Positions 1-7,204 of a stretch of 56,055 nt of DNA are shown piece by piece; the first letter of the stretch is position 1; each line of letters begins with the position of its first letter. The position numbers were made by a program, and so were the translations under genes. Under the pieces are notes generated by a model that searched no databases, was not told where the DNA came from, and was given only the letters and a program-made list of their open reading frames with translations. Source of the DNA: a virus; IMG/VR virus record IMGVR_UViG_3300030107_004870, positions 1 to 56,055 of that record; one strand, given 5' to 3'.

Positions 1-405
1 GCATAGGATTTGGCTTGTGCCAGATAATATCTTGTCGCAAATACCAACCATCTTGCTGTAAAGCAAACGCTACTCGCCAAGGTATGCCAACTAGGTCTTT
101 AGATTTAAGACCTTCTACTTTATTATTCAAAGCTACTTTCTGTCCGCTTCTGCCTTCTTTATGTTTCGGGTCTGTATGGTTTCCTTTATTTCCTGTGCCA
201 CAATAACTATCACCTAAATTAAGCCAAACTGTGCCATCGTCTCGCAACACTCGTTTTACATCTCTAAACACTCGAACTAAGTTTTCAACAAACTTTTCTG
301 GCGTATCTTCCATGCCAAGTTGTCTATCTTTTCTGACTGCACCGCATTTAGGACAATTTTTTTTTGCTTGATGTCCAGCACTTGCTTTATTACTTTTTTG
401 CTTTT
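1..405. repeat. Imperfect terminal repeat, partner at 55657-56055
   Basis: Positions 1-405 align collinearly with 55657-56055. The last 79 bases of the window (55977-56055) equal 327-405 exactly, while the rest is diverged, especially around 90-230. Joining at the identical block restores one intact 360-residue methyltransferase frame (586 to 406, then 56055 to 55154). This looks like a circular map closed through a polymorphic gene rather than a clean direct terminal repeat. Confidence 0.8.
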
Positions 406-586
406 CGCTTACAGGTCTTTCAAATCTTCCTACCAAGTGGTCGCAATTCTCATCTCCACCTTCCCATTCAGCAGTTCCATAATCTCTCAAACCCCAATAA
501 GGTGGGCTTGTGATACAAGTATTGATTGATTGGTCTGGTAATTCTTTTAACTTATCCAAGCAATTACCTTGCAAAATTTTAATCAA
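1..586 (-). CDS. DNA methyltransferase (SPPY class), N-terminal part, cut by the window start
   Basis: Amino-terminal about 195 residues of a type II-style amino-methyltransferase; the gene runs off the left edge. The best start is TTG at 586, preceded by AGGAAG five bases upstream and overlapping the stop of the primase gene; no ATG lies before it in this frame. The protein opens with a NCLDKL...SPPYWGLRDYG catalytic motif, of the DPPY/SPPY type that positions the target adenine N6 or cytosine N4. A CxxCG pair follows, then a region ending in PWRVAFALQQDGWYLRQD. A second, diverged copy of this region occupies 55657-56055. The two copies are identical over 327-405 but differ strongly across roughly 90-230, which suggests allelic or paralogous versions with one variable loop. 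Methylation and target base are inferred from family motifs. Confidence 0.85.
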   Translation of the reverse strand, partial: MIKILQGNCLDKLKELPDQSINTCITSPPYWGLRDYGTAEWEGGDENCDHLVGRFERPVSEKQKSNKASAGHQAKKNCPKCGAVRKDRQLGMEDTPEKFVENLVRVFRDVKRVLRDDGTVWLNLGDSYCGTGNKGNHTDPKHKEGRSGQKVALNNKVEGLKSKDLVGIPWRVAFALQQDGWYLRQDIIWHKPNPM

Positions 587-2753
587 AACTACTTCCTAAA
601 CCAAACTCCGAATTACCATTCCCATTACCTAAGTCTGGTGCTTCATAATCTAAATCATAGACCTTCTTACCATTACTCCTTCTGGGCTCGATGCCTCTTT
701 CATGTAAGACCCTAGCAGCGTCTTTAAAGTCAGGCATCCTTGGATTTTTTATACCTAAGTCTCGAAGCAACTTCGTCATCTGCACCGGTGCGGTGTGTTC
801 GGAGTTAAAGTCACAGTGCTCTAGTAAAAGGTCTTCAACCGAGCTCTGTGTTCGGTATGCCTCATTGCTATCCTGAAGCATTTCCCTTTCGTCTGGCGAG
901 AGAAACCAATTCTTTTGACCTTCTACATACAAGGTCTCTTTTACCTCTGCCCAGAGCTGTTGCATGTCGATACCATGATTAAATTTAATCTCTTTGACAG
1001 ATAAGGTCCAAAACCTTCGGTTTCCAGAACTATCTGTTAAGAACTCTCTGGCGTTTACTGAAGCGTAAAACGCTGTTCTTCTTTGATAAGTAGTGAACGC
1101 CCGGTCATAAGGCAATCGGAGTTCATCTGTTTTAGAGGTCACAAAGGCTTTCAGCTGGTCAATATCTGACTTCTTAAAGGTAGACTCTATCTCTCCTAAT
1201 TCGACTATCCAATGGCTTACAGCTCGCTTTACTGAGTCTTTATCACTAGGATTAAGTGTTGCACCTTCCAACAGCCAACCTTTGTTGTAATCGCATAATC
1301 TTTTAAACCAAAGTGTTTTTCCTAGACCTTGTGCTCCTTGAAAGACCAAGATACCTTCTAGTTCGACACCATTGGACTCATATACCGCTGCCACACAACT
1401 AATTAACCATTTCTTGAGCAACATTTCTTTCAGAGCTTGTGGTGTCGTTGTGGAGACTGTGTCGAGAAAATCTTGCAGTCTGGAGGTACCATCCCATGCT
1501 TGACTGTCTATCCATTCCGCTACCGGATTATATTCTCTTGCCAAAACCTTGAGGTAATCTCTGACCCTAGTGTGCGGCACGCCAAGCTTGATACAGCGGT
1601 CTTCTATTTCTACGAGTGAAGCCTCTTCTTTCATGTCAGCGATAAACTTCATGTGTGGGATGTCTATTTCCATTCGTTTCTTAATTACATTGTATTGGAC
1701 ATCTATAGAGTGCGTATTGATTACCGCTTGCACATTGTCTTTGGTGTTGAGCATTCTGCCCTTTTCAGACCTTTCAAAATCAACTTCCACCGGTATGTCT
1801 AAGATATTGAGCGTAGGCATCAGCTCTCCAGCAACTTGCTTGTGGTCATTGTAATCGCCTTTGGAAGTAGGCATTCTTACCTCTGCCATGCCACCAGCCT
1901 TAGTAATTATTGAGCAAGCTTTAAGAGCTTCTTTTTCTCCGGTCTTGCTTTCGTCATTGTCCGCAATAAAAATGTGTTTCCTGTCGGACAGCGTCTCGAA
2001 AATACCTTCGGCAACAGCGGACAGATTGTAAGCGTCAAAACAAACAAAGACCGGTGCTTCCATGTCTCGATAAATACTCGCAGCGGTAGCATAGCCTTCG
2101 GCATAATAAACAGTGTCACTGCTTTTTAATATTTCTTGTCCAAGAATAAAAAAGCTGCCGCTTTTTTTAGAACCGGTCAGGAATTTCTTAGTACCATCAT
2201 CGTTGATAAATTGTAGACCTACCACAGCTAAAGAAGCATCCAAGAGAGGTATCATCAGAAGACCTTTATCGTCTATTTTTAAGCCATAGGACAGAACTTC
2301 TTTCTTCTCTAAGTAAGTGTGTCGTTCACATTCTTTTCCAGCCTCCCACATTGTCTGTGCTCGTTTTGCGGACTTAGAATATTTTTCTGCTTTCTTAATC
2401 TCGACATCTTTACGCAGATTTTCAATTTCTTCTCGTTCTGCCTTCGTCATTGTTTGACGTTTCTTATTCTCTGGCTTCCATATCGCTGTGGGCTGGTCCA
2501 TTGAAACTCTATAGTCTCCAACTCTTCCAAAAGGAACTCCTTGATTTAACCATAGCTGGTACCAGCCCGACAACTTTCTTTCGCCTCCGAGATTGATGTA
2601 AGCACGCCCTATTTCGCCACCAACCACCAACCCCCTTCTAGAGTCTGGCTCCATACCATGCTCAGACATGAAGGCTATGAAATCGTTTGTATAATCTGCG
2701 GTAAAAGGTCTGTCAAAATTTTTCTTATTAGGGCGTTTGATTTTTAATGACAT
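579..2753 (-). CDS. TOPRIM-VapE primase/helicase (replication protein)
   Basis: 724-residue replication protein. A TOPRIM-like domain lies around residues 210-300, with a conserved Glu in YYAEGYATA (about 219) and an acidic IADND (about 262-266), as in primases that bind metal for RNA primer synthesis. The C-terminal half is a VapE/D5-like superfamily III ATPase: Walker A GAQGLGKT (472-479), an acidic VELGEIE Walker B (about 517-523) and an NRRFW arginine-finger motif (578-582). The family combines priming and unwinding in many phages that lack their own polymerase. Start ATG at 2753 follows AGGAAG. It is divergent from the ssDNA-binding/exonuclease genes across a short region with a perfect dyad. 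No DNA polymerase was seen in the window, so it probably recruits host polymerase (inference). Confidence 0.9.
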   Translation of the reverse strand: MSLKIKRPNKKNFDRPFTADYTNDFIAFMSEHGMEPDSRRGLVVGGEIGRAYINLGGERKLSGWYQLWLNQGVPFGRVGDYRVSMDQPTAIWKPENKKRQTMTKAEREEIENLRKDVEIKKAEKYSKSAKRAQTMWEAGKECERHTYLEKKEVLSYGLKIDDKGLLMIPLLDASLAVVGLQFINDDGTKKFLTGSKKSGSFFILGQEILKSSDTVYYAEGYATAASIYRDMEAPVFVCFDAYNLSAVAEGIFETLSDRKHIFIADNDESKTGEKEALKACSIITKAGGMAEVRMPTSKGDYNDHKQVAGELMPTLNILDIPVEVDFERSEKGRMLNTKDNVQAVINTHSIDVQYNVIKKRMEIDIPHMKFIADMKEEASLVEIEDRCIKLGVPHTRVRDYLKVLAREYNPVAEWIDSQAWDGTSRLQDFLDTVSTTTPQALKEMLLKKWLISCVAAVYESNGVELEGILVFQGAQGLGKTLWFKRLCDYNKGWLLEGATLNPSDKDSVKRAVSHWIVELGEIESTFKKSDIDQLKAFVTSKTDELRLPYDRAFTTYQRRTAFYASVNAREFLTDSSGNRRFWTLSVKEIKFNHGIDMQQLWAEVKETLYVEGQKNWFLSPDEREMLQDSNEAYRTQSSVEDLLLEHCDFNSEHTAPVQMTKLLRDLGIKNPRMPDFKDAARVLHERGIEPRRSNGKKVYDLDYEAPDLGNGNGNSEFGLGSSFD

Positions 2754-2774
2754 TCTGATTTGCTTCCTATATTT

Positions 2775-2798
2775 ATTTGTGTATAATCATACACAAAT
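2775..2798. promoter_or_regulatory. Perfect inverted repeat, putative operator with overlapping promoter
   Basis: Ten-base arms ATTTGTGTAT and ATACACAAAT separated by AATC sit in the 117-base gap between the divergent primase and ssDNA-binding genes. A TATAAT hexamer (2782-2787) lies inside the dyad, with a TTGCTT 16 bases upstream, giving a rightward sigma-70-like promoter. A repressor dimer bound here would cover the promoter. The ribbon-helix-helix protein at 6771-6935 is one possible regulator (inference). Confidence 0.6.
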
Positions 2799-2823
2799 TT
2801 ATAAACCAATCAAGAGGGTACTT

Positions 2824-2880
2824 ATGAAAAATAAAAGAAATGATAGTAAATATGGAGGAGGTAAAAGAAAATGTCTCTAA
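2824..2880 (+). CDS. 18-residue leader ORF overlapping the next gene start
   Basis: Short frame of 18 codons, basic and Gly-rich, starting with ATG after GAGGG (2813-2817). Its GGAGGAGG stretch doubles as the Shine-Dalgarno for the gene starting at 2871, and its stop overlaps that gene by ten bases. It could be a translated leader that couples or tunes translation of the ssDNA-binding protein, or simply a chance frame. Nothing in the peptide points to a function. Confidence 0.3.
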   Translation: MKNKRNDSKYGGGKRKCL

Positions 2881-3527
2881 TATTAAGTAAAGAAGAGTCA
2901 AACTTTACTCCTATTGATGAAGGTCAATATGAGGGAGTTTGCTTCCGAGTCGTAGACTTGGGAACAAGGGAAGAGCAATGGAAAGATAGTCCACCTAAAA
3001 AAAGGACTATCTTACATGTCAGTTGGGAAATACAGGGCGACACCAAAATGGAAAATGGTGAGCCTTATGTTTTAGGTAAAACTTATACAGCATCGCTAAA
3101 TGAAAACTCTGCATTGTTTAAAGATTTAAAACTTTGGAGAGGCAAACCTTTTACTGATGATGAGCTTGCAGAGTTTGATGTATCAAAAATGATTGGTGCA
3201 CCAGCTATGTTGGTTGTTAAGCATACTGATGATAATAAAGCCAAGATTGCAGATTTATTCAGACCTGACGAATTTAAAATCAAACCAACTAAAAATGAAA
3301 GTTTGGTTTTTGATTTGACTGAATACTGCGAGGAAGCGTCTGGAGAATTGAAGTCTGACAAAATGACCAAAGCTTTTGATAATCTTCCAGAGTGGCAACA
3401 GGGCTTAATAAAAGAAAGTTTTGAATTTGAAGCAGCTGCTGATAATCGCTCTGATGATGATGATAGTCATAAACAAAGTTTGAAGGACATCGTTGATGCA
3501 GAAGTCGAAGATGATGTGCCATTCTAA
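2871..3527 (+). CDS. Putative ssDNA-binding/recombination accessory protein (DUF669-like)
   Basis: 218 residues. An N-terminal beta-rich region (residues 1-130, with YEGVCFRVVDLG and YVLGKTYTASL) is followed by an acidic C-terminal tail (EVEDDVPF). An acidic tip after a beta-barrel-like core is the usual layout of phage single-strand DNA-binding proteins, and this family sits directly upstream of a RecE-type exonuclease as here. GGAGGAGG precedes the ATG at the right spacing. It likely coats single-stranded DNA during replication or annealing with the exonuclease product. The family assignment is from general pattern only; a nucleic-acid-binding OB fold is inferred, not shown. Confidence 0.55.
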   Translation: MSLILSKEESNFTPIDEGQYEGVCFRVVDLGTREEQWKDSPPKKRTILHVSWEIQGDTKMENGEPYVLGKTYTASLNENSALFKDLKLWRGKPFTDDELAEFDVSKMIGAPAMLVVKHTDDNKAKIADLFRPDEFKIKPTKNESLVFDLTEYCEEASGELKSDKMTKAFDNLPEWQQGLIKESFEFEAAADNRSDDDDSHKQSLKDIVDAEVEDDVPF

Positions 3528-3619
3528 ATAACTTTATGGAAGAGGGCGGGTCTATTGTTTTTTTTTGTTTCCAAAATCCTCCCCAAGCAATATGTTTGTC
3601 TTCTTCCACCCATTAAGAT

Positions 3620-4393
3620 ATGAAATTTAAAAAAGGAATATACGAAAATTTACCATACGATGACTACGCTAAAATTGAAGCTTTTAGGTCTCATGATTTA
3701 ACCAGCATAGATAAGTGTGCTTATACATGGAAACATCAAAAAGGTTTACAACCAACACCAGCTTTATTAGAAGGCAGGGTTCAACATACTGTATTTTTAG
3801 AACATCATAACTTTGATAAAGAATTTGTTATTGAGCCTGATGTTGATAAAAGGACTACTACCGGGAAGCAAACCTATCGAGAATTTTTAGATGGCGTAGG
3901 CAACAGAACGCCAATAACTTCAGAGCTTTATGAGGTCTGCATGGATAGAAGAGATGTGGTAGCGGATTACATCCCAAGCAAATTAGACAAAGTAGAATTA
4001 ACATTGTGCTACGAGTGGTGCGGTCATCCTTTCAAGTCAAGACTTGATTGGTATGATGGGGAATTAGTTTGGGATTTAAAAACTTGTCGTGATGCTTCGC
4101 CAAGAGGATTTAAGAATGCTATTAATGGTTTTAGGTATCACATGCAAGCTGCATTATATGTTGAAGCATGCAGAGCTTTAGACCTTAGAGCCGATGGTTT
4201 TAATTTCTTAGCACAAGAAAAAGTACATCCTTATCCTTATGCCATATATTCTCTTTCTAAAGAAGCTTTAAAATATGCTGCATCAAGAAACGAAAGAGCA
4301 TTTCAAACTTTATTAAAATCTAAAAAAGAAAATAAATTTAAGCCTTATAACATTGAAGGCATACAGACAGTAGAGCTGGGAGATTTATGGTAA
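3620..4393 (+). CDS. RecE-like PD-(D/E)XK exonuclease
   Basis: 257-residue nuclease of the lambda exonuclease/RecE superfamily. Visible motifs in order: GRVQHT (His about 56), RLDW (Asp about 143), the WDLKT catalytic D-x-K (152-154), and the helix HMQAALYVEA with the Q-x3-Y signature (176-180). Such enzymes degrade one strand of duplex ends to create 3' overhangs for strand annealing. It lies 92 bases downstream of the presumed ssDNA-binding gene in one transcript, a classical phage recombination pair, although no separate Redbeta/RecT annealase was recognised. Its 3' end overlaps the convergent oxygenase gene by nine bases. Confidence 0.85.
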   Translation: MKFKKGIYENLPYDDYAKIEAFRSHDLTSIDKCAYTWKHQKGLQPTPALLEGRVQHTVFLEHHNFDKEFVIEPDVDKRTTTGKQTYREFLDGVGNRTPITSELYEVCMDRRDVVADYIPSKLDKVELTLCYEWCGHPFKSRLDWYDGELVWDLKTCRDASPRGFKNAINGFRYHMQAALYVEACRALDLRADGFNFLAQEKVHPYPYAIYSLSKEALKYAASRNERAFQTLLKSKKENKFKPYNIEGIQTVELGDLW

Positions 4394-5116
4394 GCCACAA
4401 TCTATCAACCTTTTAACTCTGCTTTTATCATAAAGCCAAAAAACTAAAAGATAACGATTACCAAATTCAACCGGCAAGCCTCTGTGCATATTGGTAAAGC
4501 TGGGAAAGATTAAAGCGTGTCCTGATGGCAAAGGGCTAATACTGCCATAATTATGAAACTCTGTTCCTCCGCCCTTATAATCCCCGGTGTTGAGTGGTAC
4601 CACCACACTTATATCAGCAGATGCGTCATGATGCCAAGCACCTTGTTTTTTATCTTTTAAATTATAATTAGCTATTTGTATCGAGCTAATCCCATAGCAC
4701 TCTCTTTGCCAGATAGAATAAAATATTGGATTTAAAACAGACCGAACCACAAACCACATGTTCTCATAAATCTCAGGCATTTCTGTTTTCAAAACTATTT
4801 CTGGAATTTGTCTGAGCTCATCTTCATCTGGATTGACAGAAAAACCTTTTTTCTTATTATAATTTTCTATTTCGTTTACTAACAGTTTGCAAAACTTTCT
4901 TCTAAACAAAGGCACCTTGTATATGTCTGGATAAATCTTTGATAGATGTTTATGTATAAAATTTTTTTGCATTTTTTCTACACCGCCACCGGCTGCATGT
5001 TTAGCTAAGTCCGGCAAACTTTCTTGCACTGATTTATATAGTGGTTGTGAAATGTGCCAATGCGATTGCATGGCAAGTAAATAATTTTTAATTTTATATT
5101 GTTCGTTCACGAACAA
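4385..5116 (-). CDS. 2-oxoglutarate/Fe(II)-dependent oxygenase
   Basis: 243-residue protein with a C-terminal double-stranded beta-helix oxygenase domain. The iron-binding triad is visible: HHD (His 162, Asp 164) and the distal His in MHRG (about 211). The 2-oxoglutarate-binding Arg sits in GNRYLL (about 221). This prolyl/lysyl-hydroxylase-type family acts on proteins, and some phage members act on modified bases; the substrate here is unknown. Such oxygenases are frequent in marine phages. It is transcribed leftward and converges on the exonuclease gene. Upstream are two tiny genes and a hypothetical gene under a strong early-type promoter, so it may be the distal gene of that leftward early transcript. 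Confidence 0.85.
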   Translation of the reverse strand: MFVNEQYKIKNYLLAMQSHWHISQPLYKSVQESLPDLAKHAAGGGVEKMQKNFIHKHLSKIYPDIYKVPLFRRKFCKLLVNEIENYNKKKGFSVNPDEDELRQIPEIVLKTEMPEIYENMWFVVRSVLNPIFYSIWQRECYGISSIQIANYNLKDKKQGAWHHDASADISVVVPLNTGDYKGGGTEFHNYGSISPLPSGHALIFPSFTNMHRGLPVEFGNRYLLVFWLYDKSRVKRLIDCGLP

Positions 5117-5128
5117 GATTTTAACATG

Positions 5129-5155
5129 TACTAATCAGGTTTGACTCTTTTTTGA
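5129..5155. repeat. 27-base direct repeat, copy 1 (copy 2 at 5274-5300)
   Basis: A perfect 27-base direct repeat, 145 bases apart, covers the 3' ends of two adjacent tiny minus-strand ORFs. The two copies are read in different frames (ending in KKSQT and KRVKPD), so conservation is at DNA or RNA level rather than protein level. It could be a recent duplication or a protein/RNA-binding site. Confidence 0.8.
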
Positions 5156-5269
5156 GCTAGTTTTGGTATAAGCTAACTCTTGATTAATTTTGCATTGGAT
5201 TTCAAAATCAGACTCTGGAAATTTATCCACAGCCTTCATTTCGTCCAAATGTTTCATTAATTCATTCAT
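5135..5269 (-). CDS. Small hypothetical protein, 44 residues
   Basis: 44-codon frame, starting MNELMKHLDEMKAVDKFPES, Lys/Glu-rich and probably helical, with no recognisable domain. No clear Shine-Dalgarno precedes it, so it may be translated by coupling from the tiny ORF just upstream. Its last codons fall inside the 27-base repeat. It could be a real small early gene or a chance frame. Confidence 0.4.
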   Translation of the reverse strand: MNELMKHLDEMKAVDKFPESDFEIQCKINQELAYTKTSSKKSQT

Positions 5270-5273
5270 AATT

Positions 5274-5300
5274 TACTAATCAGGTTTGACTCTTTTTTGA
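5274..5300. repeat. 27-base direct repeat, copy 2 (copy 1 at 5129-5155)
   Basis: Exact partner of the repeat at 5129-5155; it spans the stop codon of the 40-residue ORF at 5276-5398. Confidence 0.8.
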
Positions 5301-5398
5301 TAAATCTGTTCTTTCATGTAATCGTACATATCTTCACAGAATTTTTGTTTTTGCAGCTCTACCTCAGATTGAGATAGAGCTGCTTTTTTCTCAGACAT
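5276..5398 (-). CDS. Small hypothetical protein, 40 residues
   Basis: 40-codon charged helical frame starting MSEKKAALSQSEVELQKQKF, one base after the stop of the gene at 5400-5822. No good Shine-Dalgarno is visible. The frame contains an arrangement that on the opposite strand forms a strong terminator hairpin (5353-5389), so its sequence is under an extra constraint and coding is uncertain. Confidence 0.4.
   Translation of the reverse strand: MSEKKAALSQSEVELQKQKFCEDMYDYMKEQIYQKRVKPD
5353..5389 (+). terminator. Rho-independent terminator, rightward
   Basis: GCAGCTCTA (5353-5361) pairs with TAGAGCTGC (5375-5383), with four further inner pairs, and is followed by six T residues. In this orientation it would stop rightward transcripts reading through from the exonuclease gene across the antisense oxygenase gene, protecting the divergent promoters near 5.9 kb. 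Confidence 0.7.
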
Positions 5399-5399
5399 A

Positions 5400-5822
5400 T
5401 TAGAAGCTTGGGTCTCTGTATTTTTCTTTCATACCGAAAACGATAGGATATTTATTCTTGTTATTAACCAAGACATAATTACCCTTTTCGTTTTTATAAA
5501 CTTCTTCGTAAACTCTGCCTTTGAGAACGCCATCTTCGTAGACATCAACCTCTCTAACATAGTAAACAGCACCATCAGGGTTTTCGCTATAAACGTATTC
5601 TTGACCTTCGCTTAGCATACTACCAGAGACTAATTTAGCATTGTCTTCTTGAAGCTTTAATATTCTGCTTAAAGCCTTTTTGCCAACTTTGAAATCAGCA
5701 ACAACAGATAATGGGTATCTGTCAGAATAAGCCATATAAGTTGCACCATCACCAACTTTTGGCTCATTGCCAAGCAGATAACCCTTTCTACTCATTAGCC
5801 TGTTTAGAACACTTCCACCCAT
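5400..5822 (-). CDS. Hypothetical early protein, 140 residues
   Basis: Beta-rich protein of unknown function, starting MGGSVLNRLMSRKGYLLG. I chose ATG 5822 because AGGAGG lies eight bases upstream; a GTG nine bases further out would overlap that site. The C-terminal half is rich in Tyr, Val and Asn, with alternating hydrophobic residues (YVYSENPDGAVYYVREVDVY). It is the first gene of a leftward unit driven by the promoter/stem-loop module at 5820-5894. Family unknown. Confidence 0.75.
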   Translation of the reverse strand: MGGSVLNRLMSRKGYLLGNEPKVGDGATYMAYSDRYPLSVVADFKVGKKALSRILKLQEDNAKLVSGSMLSEGQEYVYSENPDGAVYYVREVDVYEDGVLKGRVYEEVYKNEKGNYVLVNNKNKYPIVFGMKEKYRDPSF

Positions 5823-5894
5823 GATTAACACCTCCTTTTATTTAGTTTTAAATTAATCATATAGTTATATTACACTATTTGTAATTATTTGCAA
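5820..5894 (-). promoter_or_regulatory. Early promoter with 5'-terminal stem-loop (leftward copy)
   Basis: Read leftward: TTGCAA (5894-5889), a 16-base spacer, TAATAT (5872-5867), six bases, then ATGATTAA (5860-5853). This last element is complementary to TTAATCAT (5828-5821), which overlaps the start codon. The loop contains GGAGG. The same arrangement recurs at 20126, 39553 and 41156. Confidence 0.75.
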
Positions 5895-5936
5895 CTATTT
5901 ACAAACATTTATTTTTATTTATTTATGTATAAATAG

Positions 5937-6000
5937 TTGTACATTTGTGCAAAAACATGTAATATGTATATGTAATGATTAAATATAAAAAGGAGGAAAA
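5937..6000 (+). promoter_or_regulatory. Early promoter (rightward), divergent from the 5820-5894 module
   Basis: TTGTAC (5937-5942), a 17-base spacer and TAATAT (5960-5965), followed by ATGATTAA at 5975 and GGAGG before the ATG at 6001. It resembles the other early promoters but lacks the TTAATCAT partner at the start codon, so the stem-loop is absent here. Confidence 0.7.
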
Positions 6001-6156
6001 ATGAGTGTTGCCACTTTAAATGAGTCTCTTGCTGTGTACGACAGAATGTTCGATGAGCAAGATAGAAGAGAGTATTTTGTGGCTATAGAAAATTTGTTCT
6101 TATACACTTGTTTAGTCACTACTATTGGTTGTCTTTACTTTTACTTAAACTTTTAA
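6001..6156 (+). CDS. Small membrane protein, 51 residues
   Basis: 51 codons with AGGAGG eight bases before the ATG. The N-terminal part is hydrophilic (MSVATLNESLAVYDRMFDEQ); the C-terminal 20 or so residues (around FLYTCLVTTIGCLYFYL) form a single transmembrane segment. It is the first gene after a strong early promoter, the place where phages often put host-takeover or superinfection-exclusion proteins; that role is only inferred from position and topology. Confidence 0.7.
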   Translation: MSVATLNESLAVYDRMFDEQDRREYFVAIENLFLYTCLVTTIGCLYFYLNF

Positions 6157-6166
6157 AGGAGGAGCC

Positions 6167-6487
6167 ATGAAGCTCATAACTAAAGAGATAGAGAAAAAAC
6201 TATCTAAAAACAAAGGCGATGGTCAGGACAAGCCATACCTAAAATTGTTCAGCCCGACAGGTGGTTCCACTTGGCTTATCACTAAAAAAGATGGCGACCT
6301 TTTGTTTGGTCTTTGCGACTTAGGACAAGGCTGCCCGGAAGTAGGTTATGTAAGTCTCAAAGAGCTTGAAGCCATCAAGCTGCCTTACAATTTAAAAATT
6401 GAAAGAGATAAGTGGTTTGAGCCAAAGATGAGTCTTTCAGAATATGCTGACAAAGCTAGAGCTGAGGGAGGTATCTATGCTTACTAA
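6167..6487 (+). CDS. DUF2958 family protein
   Basis: 106 residues starting MKLITKEIEKKLSK, with core features I associate with DUF2958: a TWLITKKDGDLLFGLCDLG strand pair, GYVSLKEL, and IERDKWFEP near the C-terminus. The family is found on phages and mobile elements and has no established function. GGAGG lies nine bases before the ATG. It overlaps the next gene by eleven bases, indicating translational coupling. Confidence 0.7.
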   Translation: MKLITKEIEKKLSKNKGDGQDKPYLKLFSPTGGSTWLITKKDGDLLFGLCDLGQGCPEVGYVSLKELEAIKLPYNLKIERDKWFEPKMSLSEYADKARAEGGIYAY

Positions 6488-6737
6488 GAAAACATCAGAT
6501 GCTGTCATTAAAGAAATAGTTCCCAAACTATTAGAAGCTGTAAAGCAAACTGCTTTTGTCAAAGATTATAAAGCCTCTGACGAGGAAGCTTTGGGTCTTA
6601 TTATTAGCAAGTATCTTAAATGGGATGGTGTCGCCATAAGCGAAGCATTTACCGAAGCTTTAGAAGATGCGAACTATCACAAATTAAATGAAAAAGTTAA
6701 AAATTTATTAGACATAGAGTTTAATAAAGAATTGTAA
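6477..6737 (+). CDS. Hypothetical protein, 86 residues
   Basis: Helical protein starting MLTKKTSDAVIKEIVPKL. ATG 6477 was chosen because GGGAGG sits just upstream inside the preceding gene. It is mildly acidic with no known motif. It is part of the 6.0-7.2 kb rightward early unit. Confidence 0.7.
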   Translation: MLTKKTSDAVIKEIVPKLLEAVKQTAFVKDYKASDEEALGLIISKYLKWDGVAISEAFTEALEDANYHKLNEKVKNLLDIEFNKEL

Positions 6738-6770
6738 ATCTTTATATTTTTATATACAATGTACGACATT

Positions 6771-6935
6771 ATGGATGAAAATATACAAAATATTAAATAC
6801 CCAAAAGGCAGAAAAACTTTGGCTGTTGATGTAGACACTTATAATTTATTGCAAGACATTTGTAATAAACAAAGACGTTCAAAAATTGACCAATTAAAAA
6901 TATTAATTGAAAAAGCTCATAACGAACAAGTTTAA
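6771..6935 (+). CDS. Ribbon-helix-helix (Arc/CopG-type) regulator
   Basis: About 54 residues (58 if ATG 6759 is used). It has the classic layout: a short basic N-terminus, the strand KTLAVDVDTYNLL, then two helices (LQDICNKQRRSKIDQLKILIEKA). Dimers of this fold insert a beta-ribbon in the DNA major groove and repress promoters, including their own. It is a candidate regulator of the early promoters or of the dyad at 2775-2798; no target has been shown. The next gene starts three bases after its stop. Confidence 0.7.
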   Translation: MDENIQNIKYPKGRKTLAVDVDTYNLLQDICNKQRRSKIDQLKILIEKAHNEQV

Positions 6936-6937
6936 TT

Positions 6938-7204
6938 ATGTTTGGTATTATAAAAAGAAAACCAAAAAATTTACCTGAGTCTTATGAGATAAAAGACCCG
7001 AAGGAAATTATTGATATATTTACTAAGCTAAACTTACATCATCAAGTAGCTTTACTTAGATTAATTTCAAGAAATATACTATTTGAAATTGATGATAAAA
7101 CTTTTATTGGTTTAGAGTTTGAATATGATGTGGATGGAGCTTTGATTAAAATTTCAAATAAGCTAGATTTTATTCCTTTAGACCAAACTTCCGATACCTT
7201 GTGA
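6938..7204 (+). CDS. Hypothetical protein, 88 residues
   Basis: Starts MFGIIKRKPKNLPESYEI. It has a helix-rich centre (FTKLNLHHQVALLRLI) and a C-terminal beta section. It may be co-transcribed with the ribbon-helix-helix gene. Its last 27 bases overlap the end of the convergent virion gene. No family recognised. Confidence 0.65.
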   Translation: MFGIIKRKPKNLPESYEIKDPKEIIDIFTKLNLHHQVALLRLISRNILFEIDDKTFIGLEFEYDVDGALIKISNKLDFIPLDQTSDTL

